A stretch of DNA of 64,000 bases from Flavobacterium aquariorum (GCF_003254745.1 NZ_QKXH01000014.1:49001-113000); one strand, 5' to 3'. Positions 27,096 through 35,492 are shown, counted from the stretch's first letter. Translations and numbers: made by a program. The notes: generated by a model not told the origin, from the sequence alone.

Positions 27096-28547
27096 GTGAA
27101 GATTCTAGACAGATACTTATTAAAAACATTTCTGGGTACATTTGCTACGGTATTTGTTATCCTTTTTTTTGTGTTCATCCTGCAAACGGTCTGGTTGTTT
27201 ATTGCCGAATTGGCCGGTAAAGATTTGGATTTCGTAATGGTTATCAAATTTTTGGCGTTCTCTATGCCCCGAATCGTGCCTTTGGTTTTACCGTTATCTA
27301 TTTTATTGGCATCGATAATGTCTTTTGGAAACCTATCTGAGCATTATGAATTTGCGGCTATGAAATCTTCGGGGATCTCGTTGCAAAGAGCGATGCGAAG
27401 CTTGACTATTGCTATTGCAATATTGAGTATAGTCGCATTTTTATTTGCCAATAATGTGATTCCGTATGCCGAATTTAGATTTGTCAATTTCAGAAAAAAT
27501 ATTGCTCAGGCCAAACCGGCACTTGCCATTACGGAAGGACAATTTAGCGACGTTGGCTCATACAATATTAAAGTGAATAAAAAATCGGGTGAGAATGGAA
27601 ATCACCTTACTGGAATTACCATTCATCAAAAATCCCTAAATGGCGACGGTAGCAAAACGGCGATTCGCGCCACGGACGGAGAATTAATCAGTAGTGACAA
27701 AACGAGTATTCTTCAGTTGGTTTTGAATGACGGTAATTATTATCAGGATATCGTGCCTAAAAAATACGAGGATCGGGATAAACTTCCTTTTGCAAAAAGT
27801 TCCTTTAAGAAATACCGCATCAATATTGATTTGTCCCAATTGAATAAAGTGGACACAAAAGATGAGAGCGTATCCAATACCAGTACAATGTTGACCGTGA
27901 ATGATTTGAAGTATACACTGGATTCCCTGACTAAGAACAGGAATACTGAAATTGTTTCATTCTCTGAAAACAGCGGATCGAGAATAGCTACCCTAAGCAA
28001 TAATAATGCTCCTCAAGTTTCAAAGAAAAAAGCTTTGGTTAAAAATTTGTTGTCTATTTACAACAACAAGCAAAAAGTTGAAATTTTAAAAGCTGCCAGC
28101 AGTAATGCGCAAAGCACATTGTATACTATTGATGCCACCAGAAGCGAACTGGACAATAAAAAGAAAAACATAAACAGTCATATTTTGGCTCTTTATGATA
28201 AATTTGTTATTGTTTATGCTTGTTTTCTAATGTTCTTTATTGGAGCGCCGTTGGGAGCGATTATACGAAAGGGAGGTCTTGGTTTGCCTATCGTATTTGC
28301 CGTTTTAATTTTTATATCCTTCCATTTTATCAATACTTTTGGGAAAAGGATTTCTCAGGAAGATGGTATACCTCCTTTCTTTGGGGCCTGGATGTCGTCT
28401 ATGATTCTGACGCCGTTGGCTGTTTTATTGACTTATCGTGCCACGAATGATATTGGTTTAATCAATATGGATGTACTATTGGCACCTGTACAAAAAGTAT
28501 TTCAAAAATTGTTTCAAAAAATAATTCCATCTCAAAATAAAGAATAA
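27096..28547 (+). CDS. LptF/LptG-family (YjgP/YjgQ) permease
   Basis: 483 residues with a GTG start 8 bp after the lolA-like gene. Three N-terminal membrane helices start at LLKTFLGTFATVFVILFFVF and include the PRIVPLVLPLSILLASIMSFG signature. A large periplasmic beta domain (about 140-350) follows, then three C-terminal helices (PLGAIIRKGGLGLPIVFAV). With LptB this family extracts lipopolysaccharide from the inner membrane. Only one such gene is visible here; Bacteroidota usually hold the partner elsewhere, so F versus G is left open. Confidence 0.88.
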   Translation: MKILDRYLLKTFLGTFATVFVILFFVFILQTVWLFIAELAGKDLDFVMVIKFLAFSMPRIVPLVLPLSILLASIMSFGNLSEHYEFAAMKSSGISLQRAMRSLTIAIAILSIVAFLFANNVIPYAEFRFVNFRKNIAQAKPALAITEGQFSDVGSYNIKVNKKSGENGNHLTGITIHQKSLNGDGSKTAIRATDGELISSDKTSILQLVLNDGNYYQDIVPKKYEDRDKLPFAKSSFKKYRINIDLSQLNKVDTKDESVSNTSTMLTVNDLKYTLDSLTKNRNTEIVSFSENSGSRIATLSNNNAPQVSKKKALVKNLLSIYNNKQKVEILKAASSNAQSTLYTIDATRSELDNKKKNINSHILALYDKFVIVYACFLMFFIGAPLGAIIRKGGLGLPIVFAVLIFISFHFINTFGKRISQEDGIPPFFGAWMSSMILTPLAVLLTYRATNDIGLINMDVLLAPVQKVFQKLFQKIIPSQNKE

Positions 28548-28548
28548 G

Positions 28549-29682
28549 ATGTCTACCACAAAAATACAACTCAACACAATAGAAGAAGCTATTGAAGATA
28601 TTCGTCAAGGCAAAGTAATTATTGTGGTTGATGATGAAGACCGTGAAAATGAAGGTGATTTTCTAGCTGCTGCCGAAAAAGTAACACCCGAAATGATCAA
28701 CTTTATGGCCACACACGGCCGCGGTTTGATTTGCGCACCATTAACGGAAAGCCGTTGTAAAGAACTTGGATTGCATGTGATGGTAACTAATAATACTGAT
28801 CCTATGGAAACTGCTTTTACGGTTTCGGTGGATTTAAGGGGTAATGGAGTAACCACAGGAATATCGGCTTCTGATAGAGCAAAAACAGTACTATCGTTAG
28901 TGAATTCAGATACAAAACCGCATGATTTGGCACGTCCTGGACATATATTTCCATTGATAGCCAAGCAAGGAGGCGTTTTGAGAAGAACGGGACATACCGA
29001 AGCTGCTATTGATTTTGCACGTTTGGCAGGGTTTAAATCGGCCGGAGTAATTGTCGAAATCATGAATGAAGACGGTTCTATGGCGCGATTACCACAATTG
29101 GTGAAAGTGGCCAAGAAATTTGACTTAAAATTGGTTTCAATCGAAGCATTGGTTGCCTATAGAATGCAACACGACAGTTTGATTGTAAAGAAAGAAGATT
29201 TTGATGTTGAAACCCGTTTTGGCACTTTTAGGCTAAGAGCGTATCAACAAACTACGAATAAGCAAATACATATTGCGTTGACCAAGGGGACCTGGAATAT
29301 CGGTGAAGCAATTCTAACACGTATCAACTCTACGTCGGTGAATAATGACATATTGGGTACATTGACTAACGATGCGCATAAAAAGTTGGATGATATGTTT
29401 CAAATAATCAATGAAGAGGGCAGAGGTGCTGTATTGTTTATTAATCAAGAATTGCAATCTATAGATTTATTGAATCGCATTGTTGAATTGAAAGAATTGC
29501 AAGCAAAAGGTGAATTTAAAGCGCCACAAATCAAGATGGATAACAAAGATTTTGGTATTGGTGCCCAAATATTACATGATATTGACATTTCCAAAATTCG
29601 ATTATTGTCGAATACCGAGCAAACCAAACGCGTTGGTATGATAGGATATGGCTTGGAAATTAAAGAATATGTGAAGTATTAG
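28549..29682 (+). CDS. ribB: RibBA-type protein: DHBP synthase with a degenerate GTP cyclohydrolase II domain
   Basis: 377 residues, starting 1 bp after the permease gene. Residues 1-205 are an intact 3,4-dihydroxy-2-butanone-4-phosphate synthase: DDEDRENEGD, RPGHIFPL and RRTGHTEA are all present, so the ribulose-5-phosphate branch of riboflavin synthesis should work. Residues 210-377 have the GTP cyclohydrolase II fold, but the zinc ligands (C-x10-CDC in active enzymes) are missing: the segment reads NSTSVNNDILGTLTNDAHKK. The QEGRGIGL loop reads NQELQSIDLL. The second domain is therefore unlikely to open GTP, and a separate RibA is expected elsewhere in the genome. Confidence 0.9.
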   Translation: MSTTKIQLNTIEEAIEDIRQGKVIIVVDDEDRENEGDFLAAAEKVTPEMINFMATHGRGLICAPLTESRCKELGLHVMVTNNTDPMETAFTVSVDLRGNGVTTGISASDRAKTVLSLVNSDTKPHDLARPGHIFPLIAKQGGVLRRTGHTEAAIDFARLAGFKSAGVIVEIMNEDGSMARLPQLVKVAKKFDLKLVSIEALVAYRMQHDSLIVKKEDFDVETRFGTFRLRAYQQTTNKQIHIALTKGTWNIGEAILTRINSTSVNNDILGTLTNDAHKKLDDMFQIINEEGRGAVLFINQELQSIDLLNRIVELKELQAKGEFKAPQIKMDNKDFGIGAQILHDIDISKIRLLSNTEQTKRVGMIGYGLEIKEYVKY

Positions 29683-29688
29683 TGGGCT

Positions 29689-29780
29689 AGTGATTAGTAA
29701 AGTAGTGATTAGTGATTAGTAAAGAGTGATTAGTGATTAGTGATTAGTGATTAGTAAAGAGTGATTAGTGAAAAGTAATT
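29689..29780. repeat. GTGATTA tandem repeat
   Basis: Directly after ribB, the words GTGATTAGT and AGTAAAGA alternate about ten times (GTGATTAGTGATTAGTAAAGA and so on). No frame continues through it. A slippage-prone, strain-variable tract is likely. Confidence 0.8.
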
Positions 29781-29785
29781 AAATG

Positions 29786-29819
29786 AATCCTTCGGAAATA
29801 TTTTCGAAGGATTTTTTTT
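29786..29819 (+). terminator. Rho-independent terminator after ribB
   Basis: Stem AATCCTTCG (29786-29794) pairs with CGAAGGATT (29805-29813); the stem can extend inward by a few A-T/G-U pairs. It is followed by a run of T residues (29812-29819). It would end the lolA-lptF/G-ribB transcript. Confidence 0.8.
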
Positions 29820-29998
29820 GATCCTTTTTATTCTGAATGAGCAATTGTATAAGGGGTTGAAGTCAATTATTATTTACTATTTATAAATCACAGCGCTATT
29901 GCAAAAACTTTTTTTAAAAATATTTCTAATCTAAAACAAAGTAAATGAAACAATTAAAAAAATACTTAAAAAATAAGGGTGATTTTTATAAAAATACA

Positions 29999-30029
29999 TT
30001 TGCATAACCAAAAAAGGTTCTTATATTTG
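29999..30029 (+). promoter_or_regulatory. Promoter of tRNA-Ser
   Basis: TTTG at 29999-30002, a 19-bp spacer, then TATATTTG at 30022-30029: an exact match to the Bacteroidota TTTG-N19-TAnnTTTG promoter. Transcription would start near 30036, about 25 bp before the mature tRNA end. Confidence 0.78.
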
Positions 30030-30061
30030 CACTCGCAATCAGGTAATGAAAGCGACATACT

Positions 30062-30149
30062 GGAGAAATGGCAGAGCGGTCGAATGCGGCAGTCTTGAAA
30101 ACTGTTGACTGTAACAGGTCCGGGGGTTCGAATCCCTCTTTCTCCGCCA
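30062..30149 (+). tRNA. tRNA-Ser (anticodon TGA)
   Basis: 88 nt. The acceptor arm GGAGAAA pairs with TTTCTCC, followed by discriminator G and an encoded CCA at 30147-30149. The anticodon stem GCAGT/ACTGT encloses the loop CTTGAAA, giving anticodon TGA. A long variable arm (TGACTGTAACAGGTCC region) marks a class II tRNA, and the T arm contains GGTTCGAATCC. It reads UCA and UCG/UCU codons by wobble or modification. Confidence 0.96.
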
Positions 30150-30155
30150 GTATTT

Positions 30156-30190
30156 AAACCCTCAACAAACGTTGAGGGTTTTTTGTTTTT
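30156..30190 (+). terminator. Rho-independent terminator of tRNA-Ser
   Basis: An 11-bp perfect stem, AAACCCTCAAC (30156-30166) with GTTGAGGGTTT (30171-30181), loop AAAC, then TTTGTTTTT. It lies 6 bp after the tRNA. Confidence 0.9.
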
Positions 30191-30581
30191 ATGCCTAATT
30201 AACGCGCAATATTACACAGGCGATTACTTTGTCTTGTGCGTTAAAAGCAAAAGAAGTATCAGAACTTTTGCATTTATTAAAAAACATATTTGCCAATGGA
30301 TGAAGGTATATAAGCTAATTTTGCTTTGAATTCTGTTTTGCTCCAAAATTCATTCCCGTTTTTAAGATTAGCAGGTGAAAAAGATACTACGTTGGTTTCA
30401 ATTGGAGATGAGTGTCAATGTGGTTTTGGCTGTGATTGCTGTGGGTGAGATTGAAGTTGATTAGCCAGTTTTACTATAACGATAAGTAAACCCAAATATA
30501 CTTGGCATGCCTATTTGAACTGCTTGGTGAACAGGTATTGTTATGTTAAAGGTGAGTGATAGACTTTTAATTCTAGGATTC

Positions 30582-30785
30582 CTATCCGATTATACAACGT
30601 AAAACATGTTCCAGTTGAAGGCCTGAATACGAACAAAATTCCTCTATCGAAATTAATTGATGCGGTTCTTTATTCAAGTTGTCTTTAATTTTGTTTAAAT
30701 ACAACCTTGCCTGTCTGTATGTTTTACCGGTAATACGTTGTACATCTTTTGGATAAATACATACCCTGATGTTTCCTGTTATCAC
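30582..30785 (-). CDS. Small conserved Bacteroidota protein of unknown function
   Basis: 67 residues, soluble, with the pattern YPKDVQRITGKTYRQARLYLNKIKDNL then a second helical part (SIEEFCSYSGLQLEHV). I recall very similar short proteins across Bacteroidota, often annotated hypothetical; the helical spacing would fit a small DNA-binding or regulatory protein. It stands alone. Its start overlaps, on the opposite strand, the edge of a broken S9 peptidase gene. Bases 30190-30580 between the tRNA terminator and this gene hold nothing I can identify. Confidence 0.6.
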   Translation of the reverse strand: MITGNIRVCIYPKDVQRITGKTYRQARLYLNKIKDNLNKEPHQLISIEEFCSYSGLQLEHVLRCIIG

Positions 30786-30810
30786 ACTAGTGCTTTTAAT
30801 ACATTATTCA

Positions 30811-31305
30811 GGCCTGATTGGGCATTCTTTTGGCGGATATGAAACGGATTTCATCATAACGCAAACGGATCGATTTGCCACGGCTATAGCCGGAGCGGCA
30901 TGGACTGATTTGGTCAGCACCTATTTGTATATAGGCGGAAATTACCAGAAACCAGACTTTTGGAGGTCGGAATATGACCAGTTGCGGGTTGGGAAATCGC
31001 TGTTTGAAGATACAGACAGCTATCTTAGAAATTCACCCGTGTTACAAGCTACCAATGTTCATACGCCTTTATTAGCTTGGACCGGCGCTGAAGATCGACA
31101 TGTTAATTACTACCAAAGTATTGAATTCTATCTTGCTTTAAGAAGGCTTGGAAAAAAGCATACGTTGCTGATTTATCCCGGAGAAGGTCATGTGTTGATG
31201 GATGGATCACATCAAAAAGACCTGACGCAGCGCACCGAAGAGTGGTTTGGACATTATTTGAAAAATGAACCTTTGAAGTCGTGGATGGGTGCAGATTCTA
31301 AGTAA
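30811..31305 (+). pseudogene. S9 prolyl oligopeptidase-like hydrolase, C-terminal fragment
   Basis: The last ~165 residues of an S9-type peptidase. They start exactly at the nucleophile elbow GLIGHSFGGYE and include the catalytic Asp (TGAEDRHVN) and His (GEGHVL), with a normal C-terminus. The whole beta-propeller and the first part of the alpha/beta hydrolase domain, some 500-600 residues in full-length relatives, are missing. The frame continues upstream for 14 codons of unrelated sequence (from an ATG at 30769). A non-functional remnant, probably left by a deletion. Confidence 0.85.
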
Positions 31306-31593
31306 TGATTTAGATCGAAATCGAAAAGATATAATGCCATAACTCGTTGGGTGTAATTATTTTTTAAACACATAGAAACATAGAATTTATAGTTTTAAAA
31401 AAGAACTTGATAGACGTTTTACTATTCACATAGTCAATCTATGTGACCCGAGACCGAAGGGCGAACTGACGAAGTAAAAATAGTGCTATTTCTATTCGTT
31501 CTTAAATGATTTTATATTAAATCTATTTGTCTATGTGGTTCATTTTTTAATTTAATTTCACCAAACGGGTTACCATTAGAATATATGAAAAAC

Positions 31594-31624
31594 AATGCCG
31601 CCTAAATTGAATTTAGACGGCATT
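31594..31624 (-). terminator. Terminator for the DUF6520 gene (minus strand)
   Basis: On the minus strand the stem pairs AATGCCGTCTAAA with TTTAGGCGGCATT, where the single irregular pair is a G-U wobble, so the hairpin is fully paired only when read on this strand. It is followed by GTTTTT. It lies 20 bp beyond the stop codon of the gene at 31645. The other bases of 31306-31593 hold short CACATAGAAACATAG-type repeats and no gene. Confidence 0.75.
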
Positions 31625-31644
31625 GTAATAAAAAAAGCTTTTAG

Positions 31645-31917
31645 CTATTGTGTATCTCTAAAAAGCTGATTCGGACAGGTTGCACCTGTTTTTGCATAAA
31701 GATTAGCACCATCACTATCTGACGTACAGACAAAGGTACCGCTATTGGAACATAGTTGTACTTGCTGACAAGGTATGGCAATACTAGCATGTTTGTAGCC
31801 CATTACAGGAGCTAATTTACTATTGCTTTTTTCCATAGCATTGGTTGTCAATGCTCCTACCAATCCTACTGCAACCACAGCCATTGGTATCACTAAATTT
31901 AAAAATGTAGTTTTCAT
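31645..31917 (-). CDS. DUF6520 family small exported Cys-containing protein
   Basis: 90 residues. The N-terminus (MKTTFLNLVIPMAVVAVGLVGALTTNAMEK, cut near residue 28) is a signal peptide typical of the DUF6520 family found in Flavobacteria. The mature part of about 60 residues has four Cys (CQQVQLC, then two more), enough for two disulfides. It lies 88 bp downstream of a MauE/DoxX-like membrane protein gene on the same strand and has its own terminator. In other systems MauE helps form disulfides in an exported partner. A redox partnership here is inferred only from neighbourhood. Confidence 0.75.
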   Translation of the reverse strand: MKTTFLNLVIPMAVVAVGLVGALTTNAMEKSNSKLAPVMGYKHASIAIPCQQVQLCSNSGTFVCTSDSDGANLYAKTGATCPNQLFRDTQ

Positions 31918-32005
31918 GAGTAAAAAATTTAGAATTTATGATCTACTCTTTTTTACAGGTTTTCGATCTTAGTCCTGCTATTTGGCCAATAGATTTTTAT
32001 GTTTT

Positions 32006-33538
32006 TTATTTTGTATGCTTGCTGTTGTTTTGATAATTTTTGGTTATTGTTTTGCTAAGGTTGTACCTGACGATGCGATTGCCAATCAATGCATATAGTA
32101 TTGAATCTTGTACAATAAAGTTTTTCATTTTATTATTCTCTTCATTATAGATATAAAAGCTTAGGGTATAGCTGTTTCCTGAAAGGTCATATAGGTCTAT
32201 AATGCTTGCCTGTTCCCACATTTTTATATTTTCATAACGACCCGGTATTCCAGAATTGACAAAGAACAGGTTATTGAATACCGCGCAATTTTTATTGACA
32301 ATAAGAGGTTGCTTTCCAAGTTTCTTTTGATTGTGGCTTTTGATGTTCACTATGTTGAGGTTAGCATGACTCATTGTATCGATCGTATTTCCTCTGTAAT
32401 CGATAGTTAGATTCTCGTCGGCTACCGTGAACTGGTTGCGATAGGCATATAAATAAATAAGTCGGTTTAACTGTTTACTGTAGACCATTTGACCATCTGT
32501 ATCAAAAAGACCGTCGATTTGTTTTTGCAAAATTGCAGGATTCAGTTGTGTCTTGGCCGTATCACGCAAATCCAATGTAGCCATAACGCTTTCGCCACTG
32601 CCTCGCTTTTGTGTGCGGACCGCCATTATAGTTGAGTCCATCGGTTCTGCAAGTGAAAAGTATTCGCCTCCTTTTTTTACCAGTTTTGCTTTCCAGTCTT
32701 TGATGTTTCCTTTGAATATGGAGGGTACAGTGCCATCGTATACGTAAAAATATGGTGCTGACACTTTTATCTTTACTGATTTAAACGGTAGATTTTTGTG
32801 ATCCAATTCAATTTGGTATTGTGTTTTTTGTTTTAAGGTAGAATCTAGCATCGTTACCAGTAGTTGGGCTGTGGTGTTACCGAGATACACTTTATTTTGA
32901 TCGACACCAGCGATATAATACGAGTTTAATTGAAGGTCGGATTCCCTCGTTTTTACAGCGGGAAAATGCGGAAAGCGTCTTGTGAATTTATTATGGTAGT
33001 GAGTTATGTTTTCGGAGGCTAAGAACAGTCCCGCAACAATTCCAACGCTTAATACAGTTGACAACACAAAAATAATGATGAGGTTATGAGGCTTTGAAAT
33101 TAGAAGTTTCTCTGCTGCTGAATTACGTATTATTAGAATTCCCATTATGGCCAATAGAATGAATGCTATATTGAATATCAGATGTTCTTTCCATCCTAAT
33201 TTTTCGAGGATTCCACCACAGGAGCAAGGAATAAAGGAGCTGAAATGTAAAATGATAAAAATGTAGGCCGTAAACATTAGCATCAGGTTGAAAGAAGCAA
33301 AGAGTGCCACAAGACGAAATCTAGGGAACACTAACATTAGTACAATGAGGAGTTCTATTAATGGAACTAACCATGATATAATATCAGCAAAAGCACTCAG
33401 TAAAGGGGATTGTCCCAGTTGTACGCTGAAATTTTCAAAATCAAGGAGTTTGCTTACGGCTGCGTAGGTAAAGAGGAGTATGTAGAGATAGCAGATGGAT
33501 ACTGTAATTTTATTGGTTTGTGATACTGATGAGGTCAT
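32006..33538 (-). CDS. MauE/DoxX-like membrane protein with large C-terminal beta domain
   Basis: 510 residues. Residues 10-160 hold four membrane helices of the MauE/DoxX redox-associated family, with a CSCGG motif (SFIPCSCGGILEK) in the extracytoplasmic loop after helix 3. A fifth helix follows (LIIIFVLSTVLSVGIVAGLFLA). Residues 200-510 are a soluble beta-rich region resembling a propeller (HNQKKLGKQPLIV, DLYDLSGNSYTLSFYIYN). MauE is known to support disulfide formation in methylamine dehydrogenase; the large sensor-like tail here is different. First gene of a two-gene unit with DUF6520. Confidence 0.78.
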   Translation of the reverse strand: MTSSVSQTNKITVSICYLYILLFTYAAVSKLLDFENFSVQLGQSPLLSAFADIISWLVPLIELLIVLMLVFPRFRLVALFASFNLMLMFTAYIFIILHFSSFIPCSCGGILEKLGWKEHLIFNIAFILLAIMGILIIRNSAAEKLLISKPHNLIIIFVLSTVLSVGIVAGLFLASENITHYHNKFTRRFPHFPAVKTRESDLQLNSYYIAGVDQNKVYLGNTTAQLLVTMLDSTLKQKTQYQIELDHKNLPFKSVKIKVSAPYFYVYDGTVPSIFKGNIKDWKAKLVKKGGEYFSLAEPMDSTIMAVRTQKRGSGESVMATLDLRDTAKTQLNPAILQKQIDGLFDTDGQMVYSKQLNRLIYLYAYRNQFTVADENLTIDYRGNTIDTMSHANLNIVNIKSHNQKKLGKQPLIVNKNCAVFNNLFFVNSGIPGRYENIKMWEQASIIDLYDLSGNSYTLSFYIYNEENNKMKNFIVQDSILYALIGNRIVRYNLSKTITKNYQNNSKHTK

Positions 33539-33656
33539 AATCGTGATTTTTGGTTTTGTGTAAAGGTCTGTTTGTTAAAGTGATAGTTGTTTGCGTATTG
33601 GGAATATCAGTATGCAAATGTGGAGTTAGATTAGGAGTTTGTATTTTTGAAGAGCA

Positions 33657-33848
33657 TTTTTACTTTTTTCCTTGATGAAAAAAGTAACAAAAAAATCAAG
33701 CCTGAATATTTTTACACCAAAAATCATCGGGCGGATTTTCCTTATCGCAACCCCAGCCGTTCGTGCTGGGCACTCACTCGGGGGTTACTCCCTACGGCCA
33801 GCGCGCAAATCCTTACCGTGATTTTATGGTGCAAAAATATAAGGGCGA
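33657..33848. repeat. Structured intergenic repeat, copy 1
   Basis: Copy 1 of a ~190-bp element. It begins with a hairpin (stem 33662-33670 with 33677-33685, loop CTTGAT) followed by ATCAAG at 33695-33700, which is complementary to the loop. It continues with a G+C-rich CCCAGC/GCTGGG hairpin, the words GCGCAAATCCTTACCGTGAT and AAAAATATAAGGGCG. An open frame at 33647-34063 crosses both copies and is not believed to be a gene. Confidence 0.75.
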
Positions 33849-33893
33849 CCAAAAGACGTTTTCAATTGTTTATTTCTGCTTTATTTGAAGAGG

Positions 33894-34068
33894 ATTTTTT
33901 CTTTTGTCTTGATACAAAAGAAACAAAAGATCAAGCCTTAATATTTTTGCACAAAAAATCATCGGACGGATTTCTTTATCGCGCCCCCAGCCGCTTCGCT
34001 AGGGGGGCACTCCCGGCGGCCAACGCGCAAATCCTTACCGTGATTTTTAATGCAAAAATATAAGGGCG
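33894..34068. repeat. Structured intergenic repeat, copy 2
   Basis: Copy 2 of the element at 33657. The hairpin stem has a different sequence (33898-33907 with 33914-33923) but the same CTTGAT loop (33908-33913) and the same downstream ATCAAG (33930-33935). GCGCAAATCCTTACCGTGAT and AAAAATATAAGGGCG are identical. The two copies are direct repeats about 235 bp apart. Confidence 0.75.
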
Positions 34069-34115
34069 GGAAGAGGACGTTTTTATAAGTTATTACTGCT
34101 GCAGGCTTTATATTT

Positions 34116-35027
34116 CTAAATGATATTGTTACCCTCGATGTTCTCACGTTTTAAATCGCTAGGGGAATAGCTGAAGCGTTTTTTGAATGCTTTGTAGAAG
34201 TTGGTGTAGTCATTGTAGCCGCTGATAAAGGCGATTTCTTTTAGAGGGATGTTTGTTTGAAGGATTAGAAGATGTGCTTTTTTGAGTCTTTCTGTGGTGT
34301 AGAACCGGTAGATGCTGGTGTTGAAAAAATGCCTGAAACTGTCTTTTAATTTGAATTCGTTTACATTGAACATTTTTGATAATTCGTTTGTGCTGGGTAA
34401 TGGGTTTTCCAAATTTTTTAAAATGTAGGTGTGGACATTTTGAACCAGGATTGCATCTGATTGATGGTGTACTGTCGAATTTAAAGTAGTTGATGCTTCC
34501 GGTAGGATATCTTGAAGGATCGTTGTAATGGTACTGATGATAATCCTATTGCTGTACAATAGTCTTGTAACGGTACAATGGGAAGGAACCAAGTGTTGGC
34601 TTTGTGTACTGAATATGAATTGGACGGTTGCTGATGCTGTTTTATTGGTTGATGCTGCGGCTTTAATGGTGTCCCATAATGGAATGGATTGTTTGGCCAG
34701 TATTTCGTGAAAGTTTAATTCTAATAGCTTGGCGGGCTTGTATCCTAAAAGGGTAGGTAGATTTTTGCTGAAGCTTTTGATCATGAAGTTTTTGTCGAGA
34801 ATAATTGTGGTCTGAACTAAGCCTTGGTAGGTGTAATGTGGGTTTATATGGTCCAAGTGAGAGATTACCAATTCCATTTTCGCGGCAGTGGTATTTAGCA
34901 TTGATATCAGTTCATTCAACTGATTATTGTCTGTTTCCCCTTGTATCCTGAATGTAAGATTCCCCGTTGCCATTTCGAACAGCATCTGGTAGATGGTTTT
35001 TAGCTTTTGTTGGATTTGGCTGTTCAT
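34116..35027 (-). CDS. PAS-domain AraC-family transcription regulator
   Basis: 303 residues. Residues 1-45 form a helical lead, residues ~60-175 a PAS-like sensor (TIILDKNFMIKSFSKNLPTLLGY, a typical PAS start), and residues ~200-297 two AraC helix-turn-helix motifs (STNELSKMFNVNEFKLKDSFRHFF, then IPLKEIAFISGYNDYTNFYKAFKKRFSYSP). It should bind DNA in response to a cytoplasmic signal. A truncated near-copy is at 56215. No target gene is obvious; the nearest co-directional unit is the MauE-like pair, beyond the two structured repeats. Confidence 0.87.
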   Translation of the reverse strand: MNSQIQQKLKTIYQMLFEMATGNLTFRIQGETDNNQLNELISMLNTTAAKMELVISHLDHINPHYTYQGLVQTTIILDKNFMIKSFSKNLPTLLGYKPAKLLELNFHEILAKQSIPLWDTIKAAASTNKTASATVQFIFSTQSQHLVPSHCTVTRLLYSNRIIISTITTILQDILPEASTTLNSTVHHQSDAILVQNVHTYILKNLENPLPSTNELSKMFNVNEFKLKDSFRHFFNTSIYRFYTTERLKKAHLLILQTNIPLKEIAFISGYNDYTNFYKAFKKRFSYSPSDLKRENIEGNNII

Positions 35028-35166
35028 CTTATTGCAGTGATGGGTAAGTGTGGAGAGGAGAGGTTAGAGAGGTTTATGAAGATTAGGCATGTTTAGTTGT
35101 CGGGATGAACAAAATTATATCATATCCTTTGTAGAAACTAAAGGTGTGGTGTTGGATTCGGGAATT
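34300..35166. repeat. Segmental duplication, copy A (full regulator)
   Basis: About 870 bp nearly identical to 56233-57097. It covers most of the PAS-AraC gene and some 140 bp of its upstream region, with the upstream part essentially identical. Identity ends in A exactly where a purine-rich repeat tract begins (35167). Same orientation as copy B, about 21.9 kb apart. Confidence 0.9.
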
Positions 35167-35167
35167 G

Positions 35168-35407
35168 AATAGTAAAGAAGCAAGAGTAAAGAAGCAAGAA
35201 GCAAGAGGAAAGAGGAAGGAAGCAAGAGGAAGGAAGTGTTTTATTTTGAATTGCTTCGCCTGTTCGCTGTCGCTCGAGTTTAAATTTTGAATGAGGAAAG
35301 AAGAAAGAGGAAAGAAGAAAGAGGAAGGAAGAAAGAGGAAGGAAGAAAGAGGAAGGAAGAAAGAGGAAGGAAGAAAGAGGAAGGAAGCAAAAGGAAAGAG
35401 GAAAGAA
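35168..35407. repeat. Purine-rich (GA) tandem repeats
   Basis: Two tracts: 35168-35239 built from AAGAAGCAAGAGGAAAG-like words, and 35293-35407 with a 14-bp unit AGAAAGAGGAAGGA repeated about six times. They are separated by a short unique stretch. Long reading frames on the minus strand (LPLSSFLFLPSSFF-like) are a by-product of the repeat. A related tract lies at 39841. Confidence 0.85.
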
Positions 35408-35492
35408 GGGTAAGATAAAAGTAGCGAATGGCGTTTTTATTAGGCCCGAGCAACTTAAATACAAGTACATAATTAGGCATTTGATTCTTTTT

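Noticed and set aside
28400..28548. FMN riboswitch before ribB
   Set aside because: ribB starts 1 bp after the permease gene, and there is no leader that could hold one; the structured RNA at 26235 does not show the FMN-box words I know.
30105..30329. 74-codon plus-strand frame
   Set aside because: It begins inside tRNA-Ser and reads through its terminator.
33647..34063. 138-codon plus-strand frame
   Set aside because: It spans both copies of the structured repeat; the protein is just the repeat read twice in related frames.
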